The notes: a model not told the origin generated them from the sequence alone. Shown: positions 36,812 to 46,389, numbered from the stretch's first letter. The stretch is DNA of 64,000 nt from Flavobacterium supellecticarium (GCF_004801375.1 NZ_SSNZ01000011.1:1-64000), one strand, 5' to 3'. Program-made: numbers and translations.

Positions 36812-37714
36812 TTAGTTTGTTAAAGTTAACTTTATCGCAAGTTCATTAAACTTGTTGTTATACTTCCCGATACCCGATTGGATTGGTTTGTCAAATCGCG
36901 ACCATCGTCCCATCGTAAACCGCCAGGAAGTACTTTCTTCAGACGGTATTATTCCGATTCTGGGTTCGTATCGGGTTCCGGAAAAGTTACTAACGGTATA
37001 ACTCCCCGAAGCCGTATCTTTTACATCGGTTTTAAAATCGTATTTGTTTTCGTCGATAATAAGCCATTCGACGGCTACAAAGATGCCTTTTTTTCCGATT
37101 TCCAAATCATAACCGTCCAGTTTTACCACGGTGTTTTGTTTTCCTTTTGCCGCTTCAATTATCAGATTTTTATCAGTTAGGTCTTTTCCCGGACTTCCAT
37201 CTTCTCCTACTTCATAAAAATGCAGGATAAATGTTGCCGGATCCACTTCCGAGTCGGTCATGATCATCAATTCCTTAAGGTAGGGTGTTTTGGCACTGTT
37301 TTTATCAAACGGAAAATAGCGCGCTACAATCCACGGGTTTTTTCCACTGGAAAAGAAATGATTAATCCCTCCTTTTTTATAATCGCCAACGGTTGTCGTT
37401 TTATTGCTTTTCTTTCCGGTAATCACCACTTCCTGAAGCTGTAACGGACGTTGCTTTAAAACCACTTTTGCCGCTTCGGTACCTTTTACTTTCTTTGTTT
37501 CATAACCCAATGCACTGAATACTAAAACCTTCTCCGGATTTTTTTCGAAAATAGTAAAATCCCCGTTTACATCGGCCGTTGTCCCGTTATTTTCATCTTC
37601 AACCCAGATATTAACATAGGAAACCGCTTGTTGGGTTTCGTTAACGACAGTTCCTCGAATTTGTGCAGGACTACTTATCGAAAAGAATAATAAAAAAAAT
37701 AACGCCTTATACAT
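36812..37714 (-). CDS. Secreted protein with a CarboxypepD-regulatory-like domain
   Basis: 300 residues with a signal peptide (MYKALFFLLFFSISSPAQ, cleaved about residue 17). A carboxypeptidase D regulatory-like beta-sandwich (about 19-95: RGTVVNETQQAVSYVNIWVE, then NGDFTIFEK) is followed by an uncharacterised beta-rich part. Similar N-terminal domains begin many outer-membrane receptors of Bacteroidota, but this protein is short and lacks a plug or barrel. It shares a stop/start base with the GH3 gene and is last in that operon. Confidence 0.8.
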   Translation of the reverse strand: MYKALFFLLFFSISSPAQIRGTVVNETQQAVSYVNIWVEDENNGTTADVNGDFTIFEKNPEKVLVFSALGYETKKVKGTEAAKVVLKQRPLQLQEVVITGKKSNKTTTVGDYKKGGINHFFSSGKNPWIVARYFPFDKNSAKTPYLKELMIMTDSEVDPATFILHFYEVGEDGSPGKDLTDKNLIIEAAKGKQNTVVKLDGYDLEIGKKGIFVAVEWLIIDENKYDFKTDVKDTASGSYTVSNFSGTRYEPRIGIIPSEESTSWRFTMGRWSRFDKPIQSGIGKYNNKFNELAIKLTLTN

Positions 37715-39201
37715 TATTGTCTGTTCAGTTTATCGGCGATTTTCCGATCGTTCGAAAGGCGCGGTAATTTATTTTGCCCGCCCAGTTTTCCTTCGGACTT
37801 CATATATTCCTGAAATGCATTCTTGCTTACTTTTGTCACAACCACGGTTCGTAATACATTTCCGGAAATCAAATCGTCGTAATAAACGTTTTGGGTTCGC
37901 ATGGCTTTGTCTAATTTTTGTTCGAATAAGACCATGTCTTCCGGTTCCTGTTCAAATTCAATCAGCCATTCGTGATACGGTAAGCCCTCGGTTGGTGTAA
38001 TTTGCGGCGCTACGGTAAATTCATTAACCCGAACATCAGTATTTTCCATCGCTTCTTGTAAAGCGGCTTCCACTTCTTTTCCGATCACGTGTTCACCAAA
38101 TGCAGAAATATAATGTTTGATACGTCCCGAAACCTGTACCCGATACGGTTGCAAACTCGTAAACTGAATCGTGTCACCTATATTATAGGACCATAATCCG
38201 GCGTTTGTAGAAATAATCAAAACATAATTGATTCCCAGTGCTACTTCGCCTATGGTATAACGTTTCGGGTTTTCCTGGAAAAATTCGTCACTTTTGATAA
38301 ATTCGTAAAAGATACCCGAATTCAACAACAGTAGCATTCCTTTTTCTTTCTGCGTATCCTGATAGGCAAAAAAGCCTTCGGAAGCCGGAAATAGTTCGAT
38401 ACTGTCGACTTTCCGTCCGATCAGGTTTTCGAATTTCGCCCGATAGGGTTCGTAATTCACGCCACCGTAGATAAACAGGTTAAAGTTTTTAAAGATCTCG
38501 CCTACCGGTTTGTTGCCTTTTTCTTTTAGCTTTTCAAAATACATCTGTACCCACGACGGAATTCCGGAGATGACCGTCATGTTTTCGTGATAGGTCTCCT
38601 CTACTATCGCATCAACTTTGGTTTCCCAATCTTCAATACAGTTGGTTTCCCAACTTGGCATCCGGTTTTTCTGTAAATATTTCGGAACATAATGCGCCAC
38701 AATTCCCGAAAGTCGGCCCAGTTTGATTCCGTTTTTCTCGTCCAATACCGGACTTCCCTGCAAAAAAATCATTTTGCCGTCTACAAACGACGCGTTTCCG
38801 GTTTCATGGATATAATGTAAAATCGCATTCCGTGCCGCTTCAATATGATACGGCATCGATTCTTTGGTTAACGGAATATATTTGGCTCCGGACGTCGTTC
38901 CGGACGTTTTGGCCAGATATAAGGGTTTTCCTTTCCATAATACGTCCGCTTCACCGGTTAACATCTTGTCGATATACGGTCGCAGTTGTTCATAATCGCG
39001 AACCGGAACCTGTTTTTGGAAATCGGCTACCGATGTAAATTTTTCAAACTGATGGTCTTTTCCAAATTGGGTATTTTGAGCCGAACGAATCAGTTCCCAA
39101 AATATCTTTTGTTGGGTGGCAACCGGATTATCCGCCCATTTTCGCGTATTCTTATAAATTTTTCCGGCTAGTACTTTAGCAATAATCGACTTTATCGACA
39201 T
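37714..39201 (-). CDS. GH3 family acyl-amido synthetase-like protein
   Basis: 495 residues of the GH3 auxin-responsive family, ATP-dependent adenylating enzymes related to the firefly luciferase fold. It has the ATP loop TSGTTSGAKYIPLTKESM (about 111-128) and the downstream YTIGEVALGINYVLI with WSYNIGDTIQF. Plant members conjugate hormones to amino acids; bacterial members are little studied. It lies 6 bases after a SdpI-type gene and overlaps the next gene by one base, so it shares one transcript with cell-envelope genes. Confidence 0.9.
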   Translation of the reverse strand: MSIKSIIAKVLAGKIYKNTRKWADNPVATQQKIFWELIRSAQNTQFGKDHQFEKFTSVADFQKQVPVRDYEQLRPYIDKMLTGEADVLWKGKPLYLAKTSGTTSGAKYIPLTKESMPYHIEAARNAILHYIHETGNASFVDGKMIFLQGSPVLDEKNGIKLGRLSGIVAHYVPKYLQKNRMPSWETNCIEDWETKVDAIVEETYHENMTVISGIPSWVQMYFEKLKEKGNKPVGEIFKNFNLFIYGGVNYEPYRAKFENLIGRKVDSIELFPASEGFFAYQDTQKEKGMLLLLNSGIFYEFIKSDEFFQENPKRYTIGEVALGINYVLIISTNAGLWSYNIGDTIQFTSLQPYRVQVSGRIKHYISAFGEHVIGKEVEAALQEAMENTDVRVNEFTVAPQITPTEGLPYHEWLIEFEQEPEDMVLFEQKLDKAMRTQNVYYDDLISGNVLRTVVVTKVSKNAFQEYMKSEGKLGGQNKLPRLSNDRKIADKLNRQ

Positions 39202-39207
39202 TTGATT

Positions 39208-39564
39208 TTATTTAGGATTATCGGCAAACTTTTTTTTCAATGCTTTTTCGGTGCGGTATATCAGGATAAACACAAAAAGCAATACCAGTGCCATACTTGT
39301 AACGAATTCACCATTCTTTAGGCTGGGCCATATCAAAGGTATCATTGCCAGTACAATCAATATACCACCACCTTTGATCAATTCTATCGCAGAATATTTT
39401 TGTGCAAATTCCCAACGTTCCGGTGATTGCATCGAGCCTGATGTACGATAACCGTATAAACTGTTTATTTTTTTAGGCGTAAAACAATACTGAATTAATC
39501 CGGCAAGGATAAAAATTCCACCACATAATAAAGGTAATTGTAACAGATTTGTTGTCCACTCCAT
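39208..39564 (-). CDS. SdpI family membrane protein
   Basis: 118 residues: three membrane helices (about 10-28, 62-82, 88-107). It has the family signature KKINSLYGYRTSGSMQSPERWEFAQ split across a cytoplasmic loop. SdpI proteins are known from immunity against a killing factor, but most homologues have no assigned role. It lies between the M23-like gene (6 bases) and GH3 (6 bases) in a tight operon. Confidence 0.85.
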   Translation of the reverse strand: MEWTTNLLQLPLLCGGIFILAGLIQYCFTPKKINSLYGYRTSGSMQSPERWEFAQKYSAIELIKGGGILIVLAMIPLIWPSLKNGEFVTSMALVLLFVFILIYRTEKALKKKFADNPK

Positions 39565-39570
39565 AGTTCG

Positions 39571-40434
39571 TTATTCAAAATCAATAAACTGCGTCGGATC
39601 GATCGGATAACCGTCTTTCCAGAGTTCAAAGTGTAATTGTACATCCGGATAGGTTCCGGTAATTCCGGCCAAAGCAATCACTTCTCCCGATTTAACCACG
39701 TCTCCTTCCGATTTGGTTAAAGATGCGGCTCGTTTATAAACCGAAAGTATTCCGTCGTTATGTCTGATGATGATAACCTGTCCGTTGGTTGGTGTCCAGT
39801 CGGAAAAAATTACGGTGCCGTTTGCAATCGATTTGATTGGTGTGTTCTTCGTCAGCGCGATACTAATATTATAATGTTTGTTTTTTGCATTGTATTTTTC
39901 TACAATATGGCCTTTTACCGGTGGTAATAAAACCAGATTTACCCTTGGTTTGGCTTTTTCGAAAACATTGTATTTGTCTTCCAGACGAACCTGCTCCCGT
40001 AGTTTTAAATCGGTTTGCGACGGATTCAGATCGGCAACTTCAGTGGTTTTGTCTTCTACTTTTATGGAATCTTTGTTTAACCGGGCATAATCCAAATTAC
40101 CCGTAAGCACTTTTTTAATCGACTCCACATACAAGTTGTTCTGCCGCATCACCTGTTCCAGCGAATCGGATTTTATAGCCAGTTGTGTGGCCTCCTTTTT
40201 AAGTTTGGTCGATGAATAACCCGGAATATATTCCCGCAAGGGTGTAAAGGCAATAATAAACGTGGTTGCGGTAATCAGGAATATCGTAGATACGGTGAGA
40301 CTCACAAAAACGTTCATCAGATTTAACTTCAGAGAAAATATCTCTTCAAACGTATCTTCGTTCAATATAACCAATCGGTTTTTATTGAATAATTTCTTTT
40401 TTAAAAGCTGTCGTTTTAGTCGCTTCGCAGACAT
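39571..40434 (-). CDS. M23/LytM-like peptidase homologue, probably inactive
   Basis: 287 residues: cytoplasmic basic start, one membrane helix (about 42-62), a coiled-coil stretch (about 75-110), and a C-terminal LytM-type domain (about 180-285). The zinc/catalytic residues are incomplete: His187 is present, but the metal Asp at +4 is Ser191, the second motif HxH is Gln266-Leu-His268, and the middle catalytic His is Arg235. It is likely a non-catalytic regulator like EnvC or NlpD. It heads the operon with SdpI and GH3 genes; a -7 element (TATATTTG) lies at 40459-40452. Confidence 0.8.
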   Translation of the reverse strand: MSAKRLKRQLLKKKLFNKNRLVILNEDTFEEIFSLKLNLMNVFVSLTVSTIFLITATTFIIAFTPLREYIPGYSSTKLKKEATQLAIKSDSLEQVMRQNNLYVESIKKVLTGNLDYARLNKDSIKVEDKTTEVADLNPSQTDLKLREQVRLEDKYNVFEKAKPRVNLVLLPPVKGHIVEKYNAKNKHYNISIALTKNTPIKSIANGTVIFSDWTPTNGQVIIIRHNDGILSVYKRAASLTKSEGDVVKSGEVIALAGITGTYPDVQLHFELWKDGYPIDPTQFIDFE

Positions 40435-40645
40435 TATTTTCTTTTAATTCACAAATATAATAATTTAATACCGGCTTTCTTAATCCTCCACCTATATTGA
40501 TTTTTATGATTTAGGTTAAAGAAATCCTAAATTTAGCCCCTCATCCTTAAAAAGCTTTAATTATTTATTCGTCTAATTGGATTTATACCTAACTTTGTTC
40601 TCTCGATTTACGAATTAATTTTTTGAAATAATAAACACAGTAACA

Positions 40646-40822
40646 ATGGGAAAGCTTGGTGCAACAGAAATAATCCTGATCGTAGTGGTAATTGTACTTT
40701 TATTCGGTGGTAAAAAAATTCCTGAACTAATGAAAGGTTTGGGTTCCGGAATTAAAGAATTCAAAAATGCGGCTAAAGACGATCAACCTTCCGCTCCTAA
40801 GAAAGACGAAACCAAAGAGTAA
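40646..40822 (+). CDS. tatA: Twin-arginine translocase TatA
   Basis: 58 residues: N-terminal [19 protein letters not shown] helix, the conserved hinge [17 protein letters not shown] and a Lys/Asp-rich amphipathic tail. It forms the pore-like component for export of folded, cofactor-bearing proteins. tatC is not in this window. A -7 element (TAACTTTG, 40591-40598) lies 47 bases upstream, and a long-loop hairpin follows. This gene is too short for many automatic callers. Confidence 0.95.
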   Translation: MGKLGATEIILIVVVIVLLFGGKKIPELMKGLGSGIKEFKNAAKDDQPSAPKKDETKE

Positions 40823-40843
40823 TTTTTTGTAATACTTTTTTTT

Positions 40844-40907
40844 AGAGGCTGTAAAAGTAAACGACTTTTTTAAAAATAAAAGAGACTGTTTATTTTTTAC
40901 AGCCTCT
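40844..40907. terminator. Long-loop hairpin terminator between tatA and tex
   Basis: 13-base arms AGAGGCTGTAAAA (40844-40856) and TTTTACAGCCTCT (40895-40907) match perfectly, with a 38-base loop between them. A T-run follows the right arm. It serves tatA and possibly convergent tex, whose stop is at 40920. Confidence 0.65.
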
Positions 40908-40919
40908 TTTTATTTTGCT

Positions 40920-43043
40920 TTACAGTATCATACTTAACTGTATACGTTTACGATCTTCGTCGACTTCGGTCACTTTTACCTGTACATGCTGGTGTAGTTT
41001 TACCACTTCGTTTACATCGCTCACAAATCCTTCTTTGAGCTGGGAAATATGAACCAATCCGCTTTCCTTGATTCCAATATCCACAAAACAGCCGAAATTG
41101 GTAATATTGTTTACAATTCCCGGTAATACCATTCCGGTGCGCAAATCGCGGATCGTTTTAACATTGGCGTCGAACTCGAAAACTTTGGCCGATTTCCGCG
41201 GATCCAATCCCGGTTTTTCCAACTCTTTTACAATGTCTTTTAAACTTAATAGTCCAACCGCATCGGTAACATAGTTTTCCAATGGTATCGCACTTATTTT
41301 TTCTTTGTTCGCAATCAAATCGTTAACCGATATTTTAAGGTCTTTTGCCATTTTCTCCACAATGCCGTAAGCTTCCGGGTGTACCGCCGAATTATCCAAC
41401 GGGTTTTTGGCATTTGTGATTCGGATAAAAGCTGCCGCTTGTTGGAAGGCTTTTTCGCCCAGTCGCGGCACTTTTTTTAGTTGGTTCCGACTTTCGAAAG
41501 CGCCGTTTTCCGATCGGTACGCCACGATGTTTTCGGCCATCTTTTCGCCTATTCCGGACACATAACGCAACAACGATTTACTCGCCGTATTCAGGTTAAT
41601 TCCAACGGAGTTTACACAACGGGTTACCACCGTATCCAGTTCGCTTTTAAGCTGCGTCTGATCAACATCATGTTGGTACTGTCCTACTCCGATCGATTTC
41701 GGATCAATTTTTACGAGTTCGGCTAACGGATCTGATAATCGTCTTCCAATCGATACAGCGCCACGAACGGTAACATCGTAATTCGGAAATTCGTCACGGG
41801 CAATTTTGGACGCTGAATATACCGACGCTCCGGCTTCGCTTACTACAAATACCTGTATGGGTTTGTCGAACGCTATTTTTTTAATAAAAAATTCCGTTTC
41901 CCGGGACGCCGTTCCATTTCCGATCGAAATTGCATCGATCTTATACGAATTGACCATCGAGCGGATTTTTTTCATTGCCATTGCCGTTTCATTTTGTGGC
42001 GCATGCGGAAAAATGGTTTCGTTATACAACAAATCCCCTTTTTCGTCCAGGCAAACCACCTTACATCCGGTTCGGAATCCCGGGTCGATTGCCAGAATGC
42101 GTTTTTCACCCAATGGCGGTGCCAATAGCAACTGGTTTAAATTTCCGGCAAATACCTGAATCGAACTCGCATCGGCTTTTGCTTTTGCTTCCTGTAAGGT
42201 TTCGTTCGAAATCGCCGGTTCCAGTAATCTTTTATAACTGTCGCCAATCGCTTTTTTGAGATGCGTGGCGGTCTCTTTCTTGTTTTTAATGATGTTTTCT
42301 TCGATAAACTCCAGCGCTTCCTCCTGTTCGATATCGACTTTTAATTTGATATAGCCTTCTTTTTCAGCACGTAACATCGCCAGTAAACGATGTGACGGTG
42401 CTTTGGTTATCGGTTCCGACCATTCGAAGTATTGTTCGAATTTTTTGGCTCCTTCTTCGTCTTTTTTCGCTTTTATCACTTTGGTTTCGATCACCGCTTT
42501 TCGCTGGAACATTCTTCGCAGGTTTTTACGGATATACATGTTTTCATTAATCCATTCGGCTATAATATCGCGCGCACCCTGAAGTGCTTCGTCTTCGTTT
42601 GCTACTTTGTCATTCAGGTATTTTGAGGCAATGTAATCGAGATCATCGGCATTTTGCGCCATGATGATTTTAGCCAGTGGTTCCAATCCGTTTTCACGGG
42701 CTACATCGGCTTTGGTTTTTCTTTTTTTCTTATACGGCAGGTAAAAATCTTCCAATTCGTTCAGATTAAAACTGCTACTTATCTTTTGTTCCAGTTCCGG
42801 TGTTAAGGCTTCCTGTTCCGCAATGGACTTTAAAATGGCCTCTTTTCGTTTACTAATGGCTTCGAAAACCACATTTAGTTTCGCAATCTGTTCGATAACA
42901 ACCTCATCCAGATTTCCGGTTTTGTCTTTTCGGTAACGGGCAATAAAGGGTATCGTACAATCTTCTGCCAAAAGCTGTAAGGTACTTTCTATGTTCTTTG
43001 GAGCCGTCGAAACATGCTTTAGTATATACTCAATATTCGTCAT
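40920..43043 (-). CDS. tex: Tex-type RNA-binding transcription accessory protein
   Basis: About 707 residues, started at MTNIEYILKHV (the eleven preceding in-frame residues are not family-like). Domains in order: N-terminal helical region, YqgF-like nuclease fold (about 315-450, RILAIDPGFRTGCKVV), helix-hairpin-helix (about 485-555) and C-terminal S1 domain (about 630-705, LPGIVNNITNFGCFVDIG). Tex binds nucleic acid and helps transcription or RNA turnover. The gene stands alone on its strand, divergent from DUF1294. Confidence 0.95.
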   Translation of the reverse strand: MTNIEYILKHVSTAPKNIESTLQLLAEDCTIPFIARYRKDKTGNLDEVVIEQIAKLNVVFEAISKRKEAILKSIAEQEALTPELEQKISSSFNLNELEDFYLPYKKKRKTKADVARENGLEPLAKIIMAQNADDLDYIASKYLNDKVANEDEALQGARDIIAEWINENMYIRKNLRRMFQRKAVIETKVIKAKKDEEGAKKFEQYFEWSEPITKAPSHRLLAMLRAEKEGYIKLKVDIEQEEALEFIEENIIKNKKETATHLKKAIGDSYKRLLEPAISNETLQEAKAKADASSIQVFAGNLNQLLLAPPLGEKRILAIDPGFRTGCKVVCLDEKGDLLYNETIFPHAPQNETAMAMKKIRSMVNSYKIDAISIGNGTASRETEFFIKKIAFDKPIQVFVVSEAGASVYSASKIARDEFPNYDVTVRGAVSIGRRLSDPLAELVKIDPKSIGVGQYQHDVDQTQLKSELDTVVTRCVNSVGINLNTASKSLLRYVSGIGEKMAENIVAYRSENGAFESRNQLKKVPRLGEKAFQQAAAFIRITNAKNPLDNSAVHPEAYGIVEKMAKDLKISVNDLIANKEKISAIPLENYVTDAVGLLSLKDIVKELEKPGLDPRKSAKVFEFDANVKTIRDLRTGMVLPGIVNNITNFGCFVDIGIKESGLVHISQLKEGFVSDVNEVVKLHQHVQVKVTEVDEDRKRIQLSMIL

Positions 43044-43140
43044 CCTATAAATAAATTGCTTGTTAAAATGTCGCAAACCCTGTTTTTAAAAAACGGATTG
43101 TGCAGGCTAAAATACTATCTTTGGCAGAAATTTTATAACA

Positions 43141-43413
43141 ATGCAGCCATTATTCTGTTATGTACTCAGCATGAATGTTTTTGCTTTCGTTGTTTTTGGC
43201 ATCGACAAATGGCTGGCGGTTACCCAACGAAAACGGATATCCGAAAAAACATTGCTTGCGATTAGTTTTATTGGCGGAAGTATCGGTGCTATAGGCGCAA
43301 TGTTGCTTTTTGGTCATAAAACCGCCAAATCGTCTTTTCTATGGAAATTTTCGGTAGTATTGGTTTTGCAAATCGGAATACTGATGCTGCTCAGACATTA
43401 TTTTGATCTTTGA
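43141..43413 (+). CDS. DUF1294 family membrane protein
   Basis: 90 residues with three membrane helices (about 5-20, 40-58, 70-87). It has the family motif FGIDKWLAVTQRKRISE in the first loop and GGSIGAIGAMLLFGHKTAK in the second. It belongs to DUF1294, a small inner-membrane family of unknown role. A TATCTTTG -7 element at 43116-43123, with TTG 15 bases upstream (a short spacing), may serve it. Confidence 0.88.
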   Translation: MQPLFCYVLSMNVFAFVVFGIDKWLAVTQRKRISEKTLLAISFIGGSIGAIGAMLLFGHKTAKSSFLWKFSVVLVLQIGILMLLRHYFDL

Positions 43414-43502
43414 TATTATCATTTGATCATAATAAAAACCGCCCGGAATATTTCCGCTGAAATCTATATATTTGTCCAATCCCTTACTAAATTCAAGATA
43501 TT

Positions 43503-44693
43503 TTGATACCGAATCTTACAAAAAATAAGTTTTCCCGGTTTTCTTTTCTGCTACAACCCAAATATATTTTTGGTATACTCGTGGCAGTGGCGGCTTTAAT
43601 TGCTATTAAACAGTATAACCACGGTAGTTATAATAATTATTCGATTTTTAAATATACGTTCTGGCATTTAATCGAATCCAAATCGCTTTATGCACATTAT
43701 CCTGAGGAATACTGGGATCGAAATCACTATGGGCCTGTTTTTGCCTTATTTATCGCTCCTTTTGCGCTGTTACCGGATTATTTGGGAATGCTGTTATGGA
43801 ATGTATGTAGTGTACTTGTCTTTGCTTTCGGAATTAAAAGTTTGCCACTTTCGAACAAAGTAAAGGCCATTATCGCACTAATCTGCGCCAATGAGTTGAT
43901 TACGGCTTTGCTGAGTTTTCAGTTTAATATTTTCCTGACGGGCGCTATTCTGATTGCCTTTTCCTATACACTGAAAAATAAAAATTTTATTTCCTCCTTC
44001 CCTATTGTAAGTTGTACAATGATCAAATTATATGGAATTGTTGGTCTGGCATTTTTCTTTTTTACACAGAAAAAAATACAGTTTATTCTTGGGCTTATTT
44101 TTTGGGCGGTGGTACTTTTTGTGGTACCAATGCTTTTGTCATCGCCTAAGTTTATTATCGATACCTACGTAGAATGGTTCAATACACTGGTTTATAAAAA
44201 TTCGTCGAATATCAGTCTGGATTCCTACCAGGATATTTCCTTTATGGGAATGGTTCGACGGTCTTTGGGTGATTCTACCATTCCGAATACGCCGTTTTTA
44301 CTGGGCGGTGTAGTACTTTTTGGCGCGACTTATCTCAGAATAAAACAATTTCAATTCCTGGAGTTTCGTTTGCTATTACTGGCATCGACGTTGATTTTTA
44401 CTGTGATTTTTAGCAGTGGTTCCGAATCGCCAACCTATATCATCGCGTTTACCGGTGTGGCCATCTGGTTTATGAGCAAAGCGCAACATTCCAAATGGGA
44501 AATCGCGTTATTGATTTTTGCTATTTTACTAACCTCGCTATCACCAACCGATTTGTTTCCTAAAGTGGCCCGTGTTTTTATCCGTAATCATGCGTTAAAA
44601 GCCTTACCTTGTGTTATCATTTGGTTTACAATAATTTATGAAATGCTCACAAAAGATTTCAAACCTAAATCCGTTACCGTATGCGAAAATTAG
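43503..44693 (+). CDS. GT87-type (DUF2029) membrane glycosyltransferase
   Basis: 396 residues with about 10 predicted membrane helices. It fits the GT-C family GT87/DUF2029, which uses lipid-linked sugar donors such as polyprenol-phosphate mannose. The catalytic-type acidic loop is AHYPEEYWDRNHYGPVF (about 59-75) between helices 1 and 2. The start codon is TTG, with no ATG before helix 3. It overlaps the next gene by 13 bases; that gene makes a likely donor-synthesising GT2, which supports the role. Confidence 0.8.
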   Translation: MIPNLTKNKFSRFSFLLQPKYIFGILVAVAALIAIKQYNHGSYNNYSIFKYTFWHLIESKSLYAHYPEEYWDRNHYGPVFALFIAPFALLPDYLGMLLWNVCSVLVFAFGIKSLPLSNKVKAIIALICANELITALLSFQFNIFLTGAILIAFSYTLKNKNFISSFPIVSCTMIKLYGIVGLAFFFFTQKKIQFILGLIFWAVVLFVVPMLLSSPKFIIDTYVEWFNTLVYKNSSNISLDSYQDISFMGMVRRSLGDSTIPNTPFLLGGVVLFGATYLRIKQFQFLEFRLLLLASTLIFTVIFSSGSESPTYIIAFTGVAIWFMSKAQHSKWEIALLIFAILLTSLSPTDLFPKVARVFIRNHALKALPCVIIWFTIIYEMLTKDFKPKSVTVCEN

Positions 44694-45616
44694 TCTCTAT
44701 TGTAATTCCTGCTTATAACGAAGCGGATAACATCCGGAATATCTTTACAAATATTCATTCCGTTTTTAGTACGCTACCGTATAACTGGGAGGTTATTTTT
44801 GTGGACGATGGGAGTAAGGATGAAACACTGGTTACCGTAAAAGAACTCGCAAACAAGTATAACAATGCCTATTTTCTGGAGTTTTCCAAGAATTTCGGAC
44901 ATCAACTGGCCGTAAAAGCCGGTTTGGATAATGCCTATGGTGATTGTGTGATTTCGTTGGACTGCGATGCGCAACATCCACCGGAAATCATTCCGGAAAT
45001 GCTTCAAAAATGGGAGGAAGGTTTTGATATCGTATATACCATCCGTGAAGAAGACAAACGGCTTTCGAAAGCCAAAAGAAGCAGTTCGAATCTTTTTTAT
45101 AAACTGGTTAATTCCCTTTCGGACATTGAACTCGAAGCCGGTACAGCCGATTTCAGACTGATGGATCGTAAAGTGGTAAATGTGTTCCGAAACTTTCATG
45201 AAACCGAACCCTTTTTAAGAGGACTTACCAAATGGCTTGGTTTTAAACAATATGGTATCCGTTATGAACCGGCCGAACGTTTTGCCGGTACCAGTAAGTA
45301 TTCCTTTAAAAAAATGGTTCGCCTGGCCTTACATGGGGTGACTTCTTTTAGTATAAAACCTTTGTACACTGCGGTTTATGTAGGATTGATCATGTCGTTA
45401 TTATCGTTGTTATATATCCCGTATGTGGTGTATGCTTTTTATAATCATATCGAAGTTTCCGGTTGGGCTTCCATTATTATTACCATTGTTTTCTTTGGTG
45501 GATTACAGCTTATTATGCTGGGAATCATTGGTATATATGTAGGTAAGATGTTTATGCAAACCAAAAACCGACCAAATTATATTATCCGTTCTACCAATTT
45601 AAAAGATCAGTCATGA
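44681..45616 (+). CDS. GT2 polyprenol-phosphate glycosyltransferase (DPM1/ArnC-like)
   Basis: 311 residues. The GT-A domain has SIVIPAYNEADNIRNIF, FVDDGSKDETL and the DXD motif DCDAQHPPE (about 95-103), with a TADFRLMDRKVV acceptor loop. Two C-terminal membrane helices (about 235-257 and 265-290) end the protein. Such enzymes make polyprenol-phosphate sugar donors. It overlaps the GT87 gene (13 bases) and the deacetylase gene (4 bases, ATGA), so it is very likely the donor enzyme for the GT87 protein. Confidence 0.92.
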   Translation: MRKLVSIVIPAYNEADNIRNIFTNIHSVFSTLPYNWEVIFVDDGSKDETLVTVKELANKYNNAYFLEFSKNFGHQLAVKAGLDNAYGDCVISLDCDAQHPPEIIPEMLQKWEEGFDIVYTIREEDKRLSKAKRSSSNLFYKLVNSLSDIELEAGTADFRLMDRKVVNVFRNFHETEPFLRGLTKWLGFKQYGIRYEPAERFAGTSKYSFKKMVRLALHGVTSFSIKPLYTAVYVGLIMSLLSLLYIPYVVYAFYNHIEVSGWASIIITIVFFGGLQLIMLGIIGIYVGKMFMQTKNRPNYIIRSTNLKDQS

Positions 45617-46389
45617 TTTTATTAAGTTTTGATATTGAAGAATTCGACATGCCGTTCGAATACGGAAAAGACATCTCATTCGACGATCAGATTCAAATGT
45701 CTATTACCGGTTCACATGCAATATTGGATATTCTCCAAAAACATCAGGTAAAAGCGACGTTCTTTAGTACGGCCACTTTTGCTATTAATGCGCCTGAAAT
45801 TATCGAACGTATCAAAAGAGAAGGGCATGAGCTGGCTTCCCATACCTATTACCATTCCAATTTTGAAGTACCGCATTTAAAGGAATCCAAAGAAAAACTG
45901 GAAGAACTGTCCGGTATGACCGTAACCGGTTTCCGTATGCCGCGCATGATGCCGGTAGATGAAAAAGAGGTGGCCAAAGCCGGTTATGTGTATAACAGTT
46001 CGATTAATCCGACCTATCTTCCCGGAAGGTATAACAACCTGCATATTTCCCGGACTTATTATACGAAAGACAACGTTTTACAGATACCGGCTTCGGTGAG
46101 TCCATTGGTACGGTTTCCGCTTTTCTGGTTGTCGTTTCACAATCTTCCATTGGGTTTGTATAGCCGCATTGCCAAATGGACCTATAAAAAAGATAAGTAC
46201 CTTAACATTTATTTCCACCCATGGGAATTTACCGATCTGGACGATTTCGAACGTTTTGGATTCCCGGGTTATGTCCGTAAAAATACCGGCGTAAAAATGG
46301 AAAACCGATTGGATCAGTTTATTTCGAATATGAAAAAAAGCAATTTGCCATTCGGGACTTTTCAGGAGTTTATTAAAGATATTGTCTAA
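45613..46389 (+). CDS. Polysaccharide deacetylase family protein (NodB-like)
   Basis: 258 residues of the NodB fold. The catalytic base and metal Asp are in SFDIEEFD (Asp7), and the metal histidines are in ASHTYYHS (His77, His81). The C-terminal part has YFHPWEF with the conserved His. There is no signal peptide, so it may act in the cytoplasm on a lipid-linked or nucleotide sugar, or peripheral substrate. It overlaps the GT2 gene by an ATGA junction. Confidence 0.88.
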   Translation: MILLSFDIEEFDMPFEYGKDISFDDQIQMSITGSHAILDILQKHQVKATFFSTATFAINAPEIIERIKREGHELASHTYYHSNFEVPHLKESKEKLEELSGMTVTGFRMPRMMPVDEKEVAKAGYVYNSSINPTYLPGRYNNLHISRTYYTKDNVLQIPASVSPLVRFPLFWLSFHNLPLGLYSRIAKWTYKKDKYLNIYFHPWEFTDLDDFERFGFPGYVRKNTGVKMENRLDQFISNMKKSNLPFGTFQEFIKDIV

